From positions 1 through 24,832 of the IMG/VR virus record IMGVR_UViG_3300006749_000116: a DNA stretch of 24,832 bases. One strand, given 5' to 3'. Made by a program: the position numbers and the translations under genes. The stretch comes from a virus. This document shows, one piece after another, positions 8,801 to 15,429 of the stretch. The notes under the pieces were generated by a model. The model made no database searches, had not been told where the DNA came from, and saw only the letters and a program-made list of their open reading frames with translations. Position 1 is the first letter of the stretch. Each line of letters starts with the position of its first letter.

Positions 8801-11800
8801 CCGACTTAACCATATCGGCAGCGATTTTTTGTAGTTCCTTAGAGTCTTTTACCTTGTCGATAAAGACCGCATGAAAAACCTCATGAGCAATTGTAGACCC
8901 CGTAGCCTTAGTTAAGTTAATATGAATAGTGTTTTTTGAAGGAATAAACTCACCTCTTCCACTTCTGCCTACCGCTAAAAGATAAGAGTCCTCGTTGTTG
9001 TGCAATATAATTTTAGTATTGGGTAGGATTTTTCTTATAGATCGAATAGCGGACTTTCCTCTTTTTATTAAAGAGGTTCGTTTTTTTCTTTCAGTAATTG
9101 GCAACTGAGACTCAGCGCCCTTTAAAAATAAATTGCCTTCAAGGTTAGTTCCTTCACTTTGAGTGTCTTCACTAACCTCAGCAAACTCTTCTCTAATGTC
9201 TTCTAACTCTTGAGCTTCAATTTCTTGAGGGCTTAACCCTGGCTCCGCAACCTCCTCTTCTGTAACTTCCTGAATCTGCGCCCCGCCATCAAGCTCTTGA
9301 GCTTCTTGGGGTGTAATCTCTTCGGTAGTAACTTGTTCGCTGGTGTCTCCTTCTCGAACTCCTTCGCTAACTCCGGCTTGTTCTTGTACATCCACCTCCT
9401 CTGTGCTTGACTCTTGAATGGCATCGTCTTCTTCTTTAACTGTTAATGATTCTTTTGTTTTTTCATCTAAAACGCTTTGAGGCGTAATTTCTTTATTAAT
9501 TAATTTTCGGATCTGATCCTCTAAAGTTTTTTTCTTTTCAGCGTCTATTGACACACCCAAAACCTCACTCTCTTCCTTTAATGATTTAAGGTCTTGTTTT
9601 AGCACAGATAAAACAGATACATATGAATTTTTTTCTTTAGCCTTCATGTTTTTAAACTCAGGCTTATTATCAATTATCTCTTTAACTTCTTTAACGCTAC
9701 TTAAATTATCTAATATCTCAGATTCTTGCTCAGGTGTCATCTTGCCTAACCTTCGCATATTGTAAACCCAAGACTGTATTTTTTCTCCAGAAATGTTATC
9801 AAGTTCTGAAGCCATGAAGCTTGTACTAGTTAAGTCGTTTGCTAGTTTATCATTCGCTTTGCCTGTAGCAATTCCATAAACATCTAAAGCTATGTTGGGA
9901 ATGTTTGTTCCAGCCCCTCCTATTATTTCAGCAACGGTCTCTTGAAGACTAAACCCTTGTCCAGCAACCGCTTGAGCTAAAACTTCTCCCGACCCCTCTT
10001 GTGCAGGTCCGATGATAACTTGAGAACCTAAAGCCGTTCCAACTAAACGACCTCGTGAGATAGTGCTATACCTTAAGCCTTTAAGTGCTTTACTCATTAA
10101 AGTACCACCAGCCAAGTCCACTCCAGATATTGCAATAGCCCTTGGTATTCCAACCCTATCTGCCTTATCCCAAACCTCTTCATCTTGCATTGCATTTAGC
10201 ATATCATCGGGATTAGATAAGTCGTAACCCTTTTCTCCTGCCGCTTCAAAAAACGCATTACCATACTCCACAATACCATTGGCTGCAGAAAAAGATGTAA
10301 TCACACCACTAGTTAGTCCAGCGCCAGCACCAGGAAGGCCTCCCCTAGCGGCTCCAATACCAATTTGCGCTAAAGTGTTTGCGACTCCAAAACGAAGACC
10401 CGCAGGTAACATCATAGCAAGACTTTCTCCCATGAAAGAAGCCATGTATCCAATAGGGTTGTTTAATATTGCAGTCTTTAATTCATTTGCAGACTTAGAT
10501 TGCTGAAACCTAGTCATGAGACGAGAAGTGGGAAGTTTAGATTGCTCTTCAAAATTTTTAGCCATCTCCTCAATAACCTCTTCTTTAGAAGAACCTGGAG
10601 TGCCTAGCATAACTGAAAATAATCCAACAATAGAATTACCCATTTTAGCACCACCTCTAATGGCGTTTAAAGTAGCCTTGTATCCATCTTCATACTCGCC
10701 ATTTAAACTCTTGTTGTGTTGACGATTATAATAAAGCATGGACTTCTCATATTCCTTAGCTGCTAAATTAGATGTAGAGAGAGATGAATTAAATTCTTTG
10801 ATTAGCCTTTCTAGTATTACAGAATCTTCTTCTGAAATAGTCCTTTGTCCTTTTTCTAGCTCAGACAAAACGCTAAATAAGTCTTTTCCAAAAATCCTTA
10901 CAGACTCTTTTTCTACCTCCTTAATAATATCTTTTGCCTCTTTGTTGTAAGCTGCGGCTTGACTGCTTCTTTCTTTTCTTTTGGAAACCAAATACTCATC
11001 AAGGTCTTCTCTTAGCCTCTGGTTACTTTTGTCTTTTATAGTCGCTCTTAAAGGAGCACCTTTTGCTACCGTATACACAGATTCGCCTTTAGAGTCTACG
11101 ATAAGCTTACTTATTTTATCAAACTCTTTTTGTTCGAGTTCGCTAAAGTCTGTAAAAGAAGGCAATCCTTGGCTATTAAAAAACTGAGGATACTTTTCTT
11201 TTATTTCTAACAACCTTTCGTCCTCTGTAATCTCTAGACCTGTACCTGTCATGGTCTGAGAATATTTGTTTATAATTTCATTAACCTCTTCAACCGCTAA
11301 CTTTTTATTTAAAAGCTCGTCGTATCTCAACTCTAAAGCTCTAACCTCATCATAGTCTACGCCTCTGTCCTCATAAAATTTTCTTGTCTCTTTTTCTATC
11401 TCAGGGTCTAAATCGCCCGATAACCTTTCTATTGTTTGATCATCAATTAATGGCGTTATATCTTTTTCACCAATTTCAGTTTGCCTTTCACCGCTTAATT
11501 GTTTCAATGTAGTAAAAGGGCCTTCCCCAACCACATCCTCTGTTTCAGAAGATATGCTCGTAAGCTTTCCATCGACCTTTCTTTGCGTGCCAAAAGGCGT
11601 AGACTCTAAGCCCTCTTTTGGAATATTTATATCTCCAACAAAATCTTCACCTTGATTCTCTGCGGGGGTAATGGTTTCTTTGGGAAAGCTAACTTCTCCA
11701 ACCATAGCCTCTGTTGTAGGAGATATGCTTGTAAGTTCACCATCAACCCTTGTTTTAACCCCAAAGGGGGTAGATTCTAGACCATCTTGTGGAATGTTTA

Positions 11801-12065
11801 CATCGCCAACAAATTCTTCAACTTCACCTTCTGCAAAGCCCGAAGAACCATCCTCTGAAATAGATTCCGTAACGATTTCTTCTTTTTTTTTTAAAACAAA
11901 ATCTTCTGCCCTTCCAACATCATAACCTTCATTTACTAAAAAAGAATGAAGTTCATTTCTTTTACTTTCGTCCTGCAAGGATGAGGTGAAATTATCAAAA
12001 CTCCCTAAATCGTAGCCTTCTTTAGTAAAGAAGTCAAATAGCTCTTGAGCTTTTATTTCATTCAT
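2862..12065 (-). CDS. Giant polyvalent virion protein with metallopeptidase and methyltransferase domains, 3067 aa
   Basis: This is probably a protein packaged in the virion and delivered with the DNA. Residues 8-56 hold two 30-residue EGYDxG...DF helical repeats; 83-184 a 57-residue tandem duplication; about 465-705 Gly/Ala-rich hydrophobic segments of ejection-protein type; about 870-975 a Glu-rich linker. A zincin metallopeptidase follows, with HEVFH at 1061-1065 and a probable third ligand E1122 in EEFLAE. Residues about 1260-1590 contain conserved-looking WWSRTWNRYMG and LQAVIWYFEQELW motifs of unnamed phage type. A class I SAM methyltransferase (about 1660-1825) has D1682-Y-G-A-G-L-G, an acidic loop FEIN and YDSIVSLNVVNVV. 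The rest is helical, ending with hydrophobic helices around an acidic DFDDDD. This mosaic matches the 'polyvalent proteins' described for phages. It is the last gene of the late region, 11 bases after the preceding gene. Length, domain mix and context are clear; the individual roles are inferred. Confidence 0.88.
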   Translation of the reverse strand: MNEIKAQELFDFFTKEGYDLGSFDNFTSSLQDESKRNELHSFLVNEGYDVGRAEDFVLKKKEEIVTESISEDGSSGFAEGEVEEFVGDVNIPQDGLESTPFGVKTRVDGELTSISPTTEAMVGEVSFPKETITPAENQGEDFVGDINIPKEGLESTPFGTQRKVDGKLTSISSETEDVVGEGPFTTLKQLSGERQTEIGEKDITPLIDDQTIERLSGDLDPEIEKETRKFYEDRGVDYDEVRALELRYDELLNKKLAVEEVNEIINKYSQTMTGTGLEITEDERLLEIKEKYPQFFNSQGLPSFTDFSELEQKEFDKISKLIVDSKGESVYTVAKGAPLRATIKDKSNQRLREDLDEYLVSKRKERSSQAAAYNKEAKDIIKEVEKESVRIFGKDLFSVLSELEKGQRTISEEDSVILERLIKEFNSSLSTSNLAAKEYEKSMLYYNRQHNKSLNGEYEDGYKATLNAIRGGAKMGNSIVGLFSVMLGTPGSSKEEVIEEMAKNFEEQSKLPTSRLMTRFQQSKSANELKTAILNNPIGYMASFMGESLAMMLPAGLRFGVANTLAQIGIGAARGGLPGAGAGLTSGVITSFSAANGIVEYGNAFFEAAGEKGYDLSNPDDMLNAMQDEEVWDKADRVGIPRAIAISGVDLAGGTLMSKALKGLRYSTISRGRLVGTALGSQVIIGPAQEGSGEVLAQAVAGQGFSLQETVAEIIGGAGTNIPNIALDVYGIATGKANDKLANDLTSTSFMASELDNISGEKIQSWVYNMRRLGKMTPEQESEILDNLSSVKEVKEIIDNKPEFKNMKAKEKNSYVSVLSVLKQDLKSLKEESEVLGVSIDAEKKKTLEDQIRKLINKEITPQSVLDEKTKESLTVKEEDDAIQESSTEEVDVQEQAGVSEGVREGDTSEQVTTEEITPQEAQELDGGAQIQEVTEEEVAEPGLSPQEIEAQELEDIREEFAEVSEDTQSEGTNLEGNLFLKGAESQLPITERKKRTSLIKRGKSAIRSIRKILPNTKIILHNNEDSYLLAVGRSGRGEFIPSKNTIHINLTKATGSTIAHEVFHAVFIDKVKDSKELQKIAADMVKSVGKSLPKDSALAKRVKKFSEKYKSGIQDEEFLAELVGLLSSEEFGFSELPKPAKNSIIEFFKKIAKKIGIKLEATFGKTDESVIDLINILTRKVSTGEEIVAEDVQSLKQEQKDSKSKITNRQQKEALDIIGVETPKKNATKIVVADILNGFAKSELTPNSSEQDLISRFLENIFEESLYTLNKGARDSGMTWYMEDITEFENKMKVLLPELEDPNQMKLFKQVLAITSSGTNPNQNLKTAYTLWIRSNGDAVNFAKNWGEDKISFITKKGVALGTGVVVRETKTKYIVQSVDALGNPETFKNGTPKLFEAKKSQLKKGYPKPAGFTSRGNIVAQQLTKIEKVYKSVGKDINKLIAFFEKTQPVSELRKYNKGVPDVDGNTRIIAVGKRNGAFIFGEKIGAFYQNMIGIGDTITMDLWWSRTWNRYMGTMLSTVKGERNIQETPRTDRERDIMRKAVTLAANKLNLSVSELQAVIWYFEQELWTKAGKVSPSFSYVTAVNKLNNEIETDEETKKRFSKAGADLTKAEERRQDAISRADNIVNEASGEGVVANRQQIDDSLSKASGRTQRENTRGSYIKAANIIKDREIEGEVLDYGAGLGVGTDAMTKLLGRKVDSFEINTERWKGKAKPTYTSAKDIDKKYDSIVSLNVVNVVPKNVRDFIVTDIFEKLNEGGTAVISSRGFKGDVANAKNFEPGPEEKSYLIEVSGEQQYQKGFDGNELVDYVQDLLGDNATVTKDNTFGKTGVVITKPSESSQQISPRQQLEEIETDSETNLFQKVAQARFAGYKDNTIKAFLKEKKYSIADINEAMKREKIVSLSFPSILSKAFYKSKFHTRVRGLKKTAKEKIKQVLDLEIGRSVELPSSFANVKGGVISGKRLLVDIMTEVTEQVVLKRSSYSRMFETKPKRLSEAQIKKLTAESKKEREAVRKIAIETLEKNSDYKNESEEMQAQMKLDLDRIISGQVGTYGSKMFIENFRVLRAMLSERSKGRAGIKEMQMMLRSFIRQNLPSIDYNKPEVNRLLKAITDIKVDPKSRSTNIDEVMAKVVGYVSEAQSSQVESKINKLLSTKTQKKESGRTKGKGFLPSFQDSFAELKRMIVDDNMAEQKIQDTIDAQRREFEDIMSRTQERTIDKSKVPAEELSQKDLDRLEILQIAIELNSAKMMENKDPLKVKALSNVLVLLQKYVLRGKSENKEELNAYKQRVNNMIAEAFYNVSGGQNIPETEEERAQWKIDSSNKTQNKNKSRNKFLSAFKRAFTGLETYFSRHNALEGLVGKITRIPGEMIGGRFQEMITYRVKDSTSEFTRRKLLVTKMIDDNAKRIFGKDYISKMEKNKAGITTRLYVNPQKAQDIKLKISKEKNETKKRKLISELGDLEIQLSKNQIYYLYNQYKDPANIPAFKAMYGENYAKTMEGLINLLDDETKAWADWQVNVFFPSLYNDYNDVYKRIYRANMPWNQFYAGRLYRDVDQKEVQIDLLKSQLQYRSSIGGQSTKERVKNNNPILRVDGDKALSVYVTDMEYFRAYAETLKEISTVFNNKYVRLAIEENTGKETYKLVTDMLNKLSTRGIKSGEIDLLNQLNGAFVSAKLGINPTVFVKQLTSAFAFADYVGVRNWVKYWVKAAPNAKKLWNEWYDNSPVLQARYEFSSIANVLEGYNYDTISDDPSFSFFLGKNISISKDQISKAQNALMYLVKKGDMGGIMGGISNYLYYKEKFAEKNPNATEQQAIDYASRKATNEATSTQQNSAIEDKDWWQTSGQYTRLMSLFLSAPKALNRKSIMAVRQLYRKSAALGKAMREGKSFKEAKEIARKTGRGSAYENWRRLAIYHSAIPTVFQYVALGMPGLLTDFDDDDLEELGIALILGNLNSLFLMGDLFVAAKDLYLNKPWAGRMKNLSAFMAIEEIFTRSLVPLVNSSSPEKTSEYTVKLIIQILELGGIPAKNVKKLAENYYKLLTGDVEDTGEAVARLLNYSEYVIEN
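9233..9424 (-). CDS. Overprinted small basic phage protein (MPFKS-AQRR type), 63 aa
   Basis: This frame lies entirely inside the giant gene, on the same strand but shifted in frame, over codons about 881-944. Checked codon by codon, it reads MPFKSQAQRRWMYKNKPELA and continues K-E-F-E-K-E-T-P. That is the recognisable start of a widespread small phage protein family (MPFKSxAQRRxMYxxxPexAkxfexxTP), usually about 50-70 aa and of unknown function. The expected LP(K/E) motif follows (KLLPKRL). The last 25 residues are extremely Lys/Arg-rich, which the Glu-rich codons of the host frame would produce by chance, so only about the first 37 residues carry real family signal. A purine-rich AAAGAAGAAGA precedes the ATG. 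The coincidence of start codon, motif and length argues strongly for a true gene. Confidence 0.75.
   Translation of the reverse strand: MPFKSQAQRRWMYKNKPELAKEFEKETPANKLLPKRLHPKKLKSLMAGRRFRKLQKRRLRSQG
11514..11819 (-). repeat. Tandem duplication within the giant gene
   Basis: Residues 83-127 and 140-184 of the giant protein are two copies of one 45-residue unit with a 57-residue (171-base) period. By direct alignment 30 of 45 residues match, including the block GLESTPFG, VDG and LTSIS. The first copy starts EEFVGDVNIP and the second EDFVGDINIP. The unit lies in an acidic, low-complexity N-terminal region before the hydrophobic part and looks like a recent in-frame duplication. Confidence 0.85.
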
Positions 12066-12076
12066 TGTTTACTTTT

Positions 12077-13873
12077 TTATTGCGATATTGGAGTTTTCTT
12101 TAGCTTTACTTTGTTTAACTCTTTTAAGTTTTTTAACGTAGTAGAATCTGTAACTACGCTTTCAATATCATTAATAGAAAGTTGTCTTCCATCTTCTGCA
12201 GCCGATTTAATTAAATCAATAAGGTTATAAACCTCAACTCTAGACTCGCGATATGTATCATATGGAAACTTGAGTTTTTCAATAACTCCAGGGAGAGAGA
12301 TAGTTAAAGTTCTACCTCTAAACCCTGGTATATATGGGCTTTCTGAAGAAACCTTCAAAACACCTTTATATTCGGCAGGTAAAGATTTTACGAGAATCTC
12401 CTCTGTGGCTTCACCTATGGCTCTTCTGCCAACACTATTAATATGTTCTTGTGGAGTTTTAGTCTCACCATCGACCTCTATTTCAATAGAAGCCAAAGGA
12501 ACTCCAGCGCCCTTTCGTCCTAGAGTTTTAGTTTCAATTAAGCTTCTAGGATTAGCCTTTGCGCCTGAAGCCACCCAATCATCATAAGCAACAGTAATAT
12601 CATCTACGTCAGATGGCAATAACTTAGTGCCTGCGGCAATAGTAAAGTCTTCAAATGTGCCATCTTTGGGTATTTGGTCTGTAGACCCATCTGGGTATGT
12701 AAGAAGAATTTCATCTTGTTTAACTTTAACTCTAGGAGCGTCTTCTCCTAGCCTTCCAAGAATAGAACCAAGTGCAGACTCAACGTCTACTTGTCCTCCC
12801 GAATATATTTTTTCTAATTCATTAATATATCCAATTCTCTTATTTTTTTTCAAAGCCAATCCTCTGTTGTATTGTCTGTCAGCAGAACTCTCTTCTCTGC
12901 CTGTTTGAACTTTCTCTATACTTGCACGTATTCTAGAACGGAGAATCTCTTCTGCATCAGTTTTTTGTTCTTCTGTAAGCTCAGGATTAAATATAGATGT
13001 TCCATCTTTTTTCATTAAGATTTTTTTAGGGTCATCTTTAGCGACTTTAGGATCGCTAGTATATGAATAACCCGCCTGTGCTAATATGTCTCCAGTTGTA
13101 ATATCTGAAACAAGAATACCATCTATTATATTTTTTTCTGCCTTTTGGTAATCTTTATTAAGCATAGCGCTTTTAATAGACTTAATGCCCCCTTGAGTTA
13201 GCGCAATGGTTGTAGGCTTTAATGTCTTTCCAGCGTCTATTACTGCCTGATCGATGTCTGGTCTATTAGCCCTATATCCCATTATTTGAGATAAGTTATT
13301 TACATCTAAAAGATCTTCGGGGTTGTTTGAAATCTTACCCGTTTCAGGGTCTCTTTTAGATATGTACATTCTGCCATTTACAGGGTTAACATATAAGGCT
13401 TGATTTTGAGCTCTATAAAACTTATTAAACATTTCGGTATTAAACTGCTCACTAGCGCCCGCCTCGTTATTTTGGACTCTCTTCAAAAGTTCATCTTGTT
13501 GTTCAGCTTGAGCCTTTGCTGCCTCAGCAAGCTGATCAACGCCATCATTTACAACCTGTCTTTGTTTTAAAAATTCTGAGGGTCGTAATCCGTTCCAGCC
13601 ACCTTTTTGCATTTCTGTCTGCTGCATCAATAAAAAATCACGGATTTGATCAGCGGCATCCATGTAAAATTCACCATTAAGCTTGTCTTGATTTGCCGCT
13701 AGCTTATTGATTTCATTGACATCCTCAATAGTTTGAAGTTCAATCTCCTGCCTTTCATCTTGCCTTCTCTTACTTTCTTTAGCTAAATCATCAGATAATT
13801 GACTTCCAATAGCTCCCCAATCCACGAAAGCCTTGTCGTCTCTTTTTACATATCCATAAAACGATTTTGCCAT
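12077..13873 (-). CDS. Internal virion / ejection-type protein, 598 aa
   Basis: It begins MAKSFYGYVKRDDKAFVDWG, a start I associate with internal or 'cargo' proteins of Bacteroidota podoviruses. Residues about 25-150 are charged, Gln/Glu-rich helices (SKRRQDERQEIELQTIEDVN, EAAKAQAEQQDELLKRVQNN). A more mixed alpha/beta part follows, with short strand-turn motifs such as VNPVNGRMYISKRD and RVKVKQDEILLTYPDGSTDQ. There is no signal peptide or membrane helix. It sits between the small Ala-rich ejection-type protein and the giant protein with only 11-16 bases of spacing, as in the T7 gp14-15-16 type arrangement. The role is therefore inferred from position and composition; no catalytic motif is visible. 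Confidence 0.6.
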   Translation of the reverse strand: MAKSFYGYVKRDDKAFVDWGAIGSQLSDDLAKESKRRQDERQEIELQTIEDVNEINKLAANQDKLNGEFYMDAADQIRDFLLMQQTEMQKGGWNGLRPSEFLKQRQVVNDGVDQLAEAAKAQAEQQDELLKRVQNNEAGASEQFNTEMFNKFYRAQNQALYVNPVNGRMYISKRDPETGKISNNPEDLLDVNNLSQIMGYRANRPDIDQAVIDAGKTLKPTTIALTQGGIKSIKSAMLNKDYQKAEKNIIDGILVSDITTGDILAQAGYSYTSDPKVAKDDPKKILMKKDGTSIFNPELTEEQKTDAEEILRSRIRASIEKVQTGREESSADRQYNRGLALKKNKRIGYINELEKIYSGGQVDVESALGSILGRLGEDAPRVKVKQDEILLTYPDGSTDQIPKDGTFEDFTIAAGTKLLPSDVDDITVAYDDWVASGAKANPRSLIETKTLGRKGAGVPLASIEIEVDGETKTPQEHINSVGRRAIGEATEEILVKSLPAEYKGVLKVSSESPYIPGFRGRTLTISLPGVIEKLKFPYDTYRESRVEVYNLIDLIKSAAEDGRQLSINDIESVVTDSTTLKNLKELNKVKLKKTPISQ

Positions 13874-13889
13874 TGTAATATATTTTTAA

Positions 13890-14648
13890 TTATCCTGGAA
13901 ATCCGTAATTATTTCCTCCAGTAATATTTATTTCTTCACCCATGTCAATGCCAGGCATTTGAGATGTTACACCACCCATTAATCTATTTCCTTGAAGAAG
14001 GTAATCATTTGGATTATATTCCATATTCCCCCCAGCTTCTCCAATTGCTTTTAAAGCTTTTTTATTTTTTAAAAAACCATAAAGAGGATTTAGTGTTTGA
14101 TCACTAAAAGCGCTAGTAATAGCTCCAGTTAAAGCTTTTGTTCCACTCGACAAAGCAGCGCCTCTCTGTTCTTGAGCCTGTGCGGCGGCGGCTTGTGCAT
14201 TTGTAGCTTCAAGTTTAGCTATATCTGCAAGGTCATCAAAAGACCTAGCCTCGTCTTTAGCTATAAGCTTGTCTCTTTCAAATAAAGCGTTAGCCATTTT
14301 ATTTTGTATTCCCTGTTGAGCGCTAGTTACTCCCGCTTGAACGCGACCAACGCCCCCTAATATACCTCTTGCCCCAACTTCTCTTAAGGCTTCAACTCCT
14401 TGTTGTTGTTGAGCAGTTAGCTCTCTTTGAGACAACTCGTAGGCCTCTAATGGAACTTGAACTTTTTCATAAGCCAAAGCGCCCGCAAAATCTTTTGCGT
14501 CACTAATAGCTTTTTGTGCTGACTTCTCAGCGTCTTTCATTAGTTTATTTTGTTTAGCTGATTGAGCATAGCTAAGACCTGCTCCAATTAGCTTAGGTAA
14601 AACTACTTTTGCGGCTGCAGCTAAAACTTGAGGTGGAATTGGTATCAT
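13890..14648 (-). CDS. Ala/Gln-rich ejection-type internal virion protein, 252 aa
   Basis: The N-terminus is hydrophobic and Ala-rich (QVLAAAAKVVLPKLIGAGLS), followed by long Ala/Gln/Glu helices (AEKSAQKAISDAKDFAGAL, LTAQQQQGVEALREVG, ATNAQAAAAQAQEQRG) and a Gly/Asn-rich C-terminal tail (NITGGNNYGFPG). Size, composition and position directly after the tail hub resemble T7 gp14 or P22 gp7 type proteins, which leave the virion first and help build a channel across the host envelope. A TANCTTTGT promoter-like box lies 23 bases upstream of the ATG, so this gene probably opens the transcription unit that ends with the giant protein. Confidence 0.65.
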   Translation of the reverse strand: MIPIPPQVLAAAAKVVLPKLIGAGLSYAQSAKQNKLMKDAEKSAQKAISDAKDFAGALAYEKVQVPLEAYELSQRELTAQQQQGVEALREVGARGILGGVGRVQAGVTSAQQGIQNKMANALFERDKLIAKDEARSFDDLADIAKLEATNAQAAAAQAQEQRGAALSSGTKALTGAITSAFSDQTLNPLYGFLKNKKALKAIGEAGGNMEYNPNDYLLQGNRLMGGVTSQMPGIDMGEEINITGGNNYGFPG

Positions 14649-14670
14649 AATACTGTAATCTGAGTTAATA

Positions 14671-14678
14671 CAAAGGTA
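14671..14678 (-). promoter_or_regulatory. Promoter-like -7 box TACCTTTG
   Basis: On the minus strand this reads TACCTTTGT, matching the Bacteroidota -7 consensus TAnnTTTG. It lies in a 37-base gap, about 22 bases before the start of the Ala-rich ejection-type gene. No clear -33 TTG is seen at the expected distance, so the box may use a phage-specific factor or be weak. Confidence 0.5.
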
Positions 14679-14685
14679 ACTAAAA

Positions 14686-15429
14686 TCATGGATATGATTT
14701 AAAGATACTAGATTCTACGCTAAATAATTCAACATGGGTGGTGTTTGTGTTTGTTAAAGTAAACTCACAATAGTAACCCATCACCCCTTGAGACTCTGCT
14801 TGAGGGTTTTTCACTACAAAAATAAAGTTTCCATTTGCAGGCGCTGCACCTGAGACGTTGACAGTTATTGTCTTTCTGTCTGCAGAGATAGCCGTTATAG
14901 CACCTACCTCTAGCTGAGGACTTAAGTCCTTGTATATGACGTCTCCAATACTTACAATTCCGTCTACTGCAAAAGTAAATAATAAGGTATAAGTAGTTCC
15001 AGAAGGATTAGCAACTGTTGTCACTTGACCTATGCCATCTATAGACCTCATGTGAAAATTAACTGGAGATGTGTTTGCCCTTATAAAAGAATAATAACTG
15101 CCTTCCTTTTCTTTAAAGAAAGACGAGTCTATAACTCCAGTTTCAAGATTAGTGGATAGTGTCGCACCCCAAGGAGAATTAGACTCCAAAGACAAAGTCT
15201 TAAAGGCTTTAACCTCTGTTGGGCTAGGATTAAAAACAGTGGTTATAGTAGAAGAGTGGTTCGTGCCATAAAATTTATTTCTAGCTAGGTTTGTGTTATG
15301 CCTATACAGATTGCCTTGATTGAACGTATACAAATAATTATTCATTCCAATTATATACTCAGGTATATAAGAATAAAAAGAGGGAAACCCTTTAACTGAC
15401 TCGCTATATGTTATAGTATAATCACTCAT
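14686..15429 (-). CDS. Separated C-terminal part of the tail hub ('muzzle'), 247 aa
   Basis: The segment YSESVKGFPSFYSYIPEYII, followed by NNYLYTFNQGNLYRHN, is typical of the C-terminal part of long P22 gp10-like / crAss-like tail hub proteins, where it normally continues the preceding polypeptide after a YDP...NEYVLS motif. Here that motif ends up in the upstream gene and this part is separate. I chose the ATG at 15429 (MSDYTITYS) because it overlaps the upstream TGA as ATGA; an in-frame ATG nine bases earlier (15438) is the alternative. The C-terminal half is beta-rich (ITVNVSGAAPANGNFIFVV). It is a structural protein of the tail, probably assembled with the larger piece. Confidence 0.65.
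   Translation of the reverse strand: MSDYTITYSESVKGFPSFYSYIPEYIIGMNNYLYTFNQGNLYRHNTNLARNKFYGTNHSSTITTVFNPSPTEVKAFKTLSLESNSPWGATLSTNLETGVIDSSFFKEKEGSYYSFIRANTSPVNFHMRSIDGIGQVTTVANPSGTTYTLLFTFAVDGIVSIGDVIYKDLSPQLEVGAITAISADRKTITVNVSGAAPANGNFIFVVKNPQAESQGVMGYYCEFTLTNTNTTHVELFSVESSIFKSYP

Noticed and set aside
14683-14700. Seven-base inverted repeat AAATCAT-GGAT-ATGATTT at the end of the tail hub C-terminal gene
   Set aside because: It is AT-rich and has no U-run downstream on either strand, so it is a poor terminator; it could be an operator, but one copy is not evidence.
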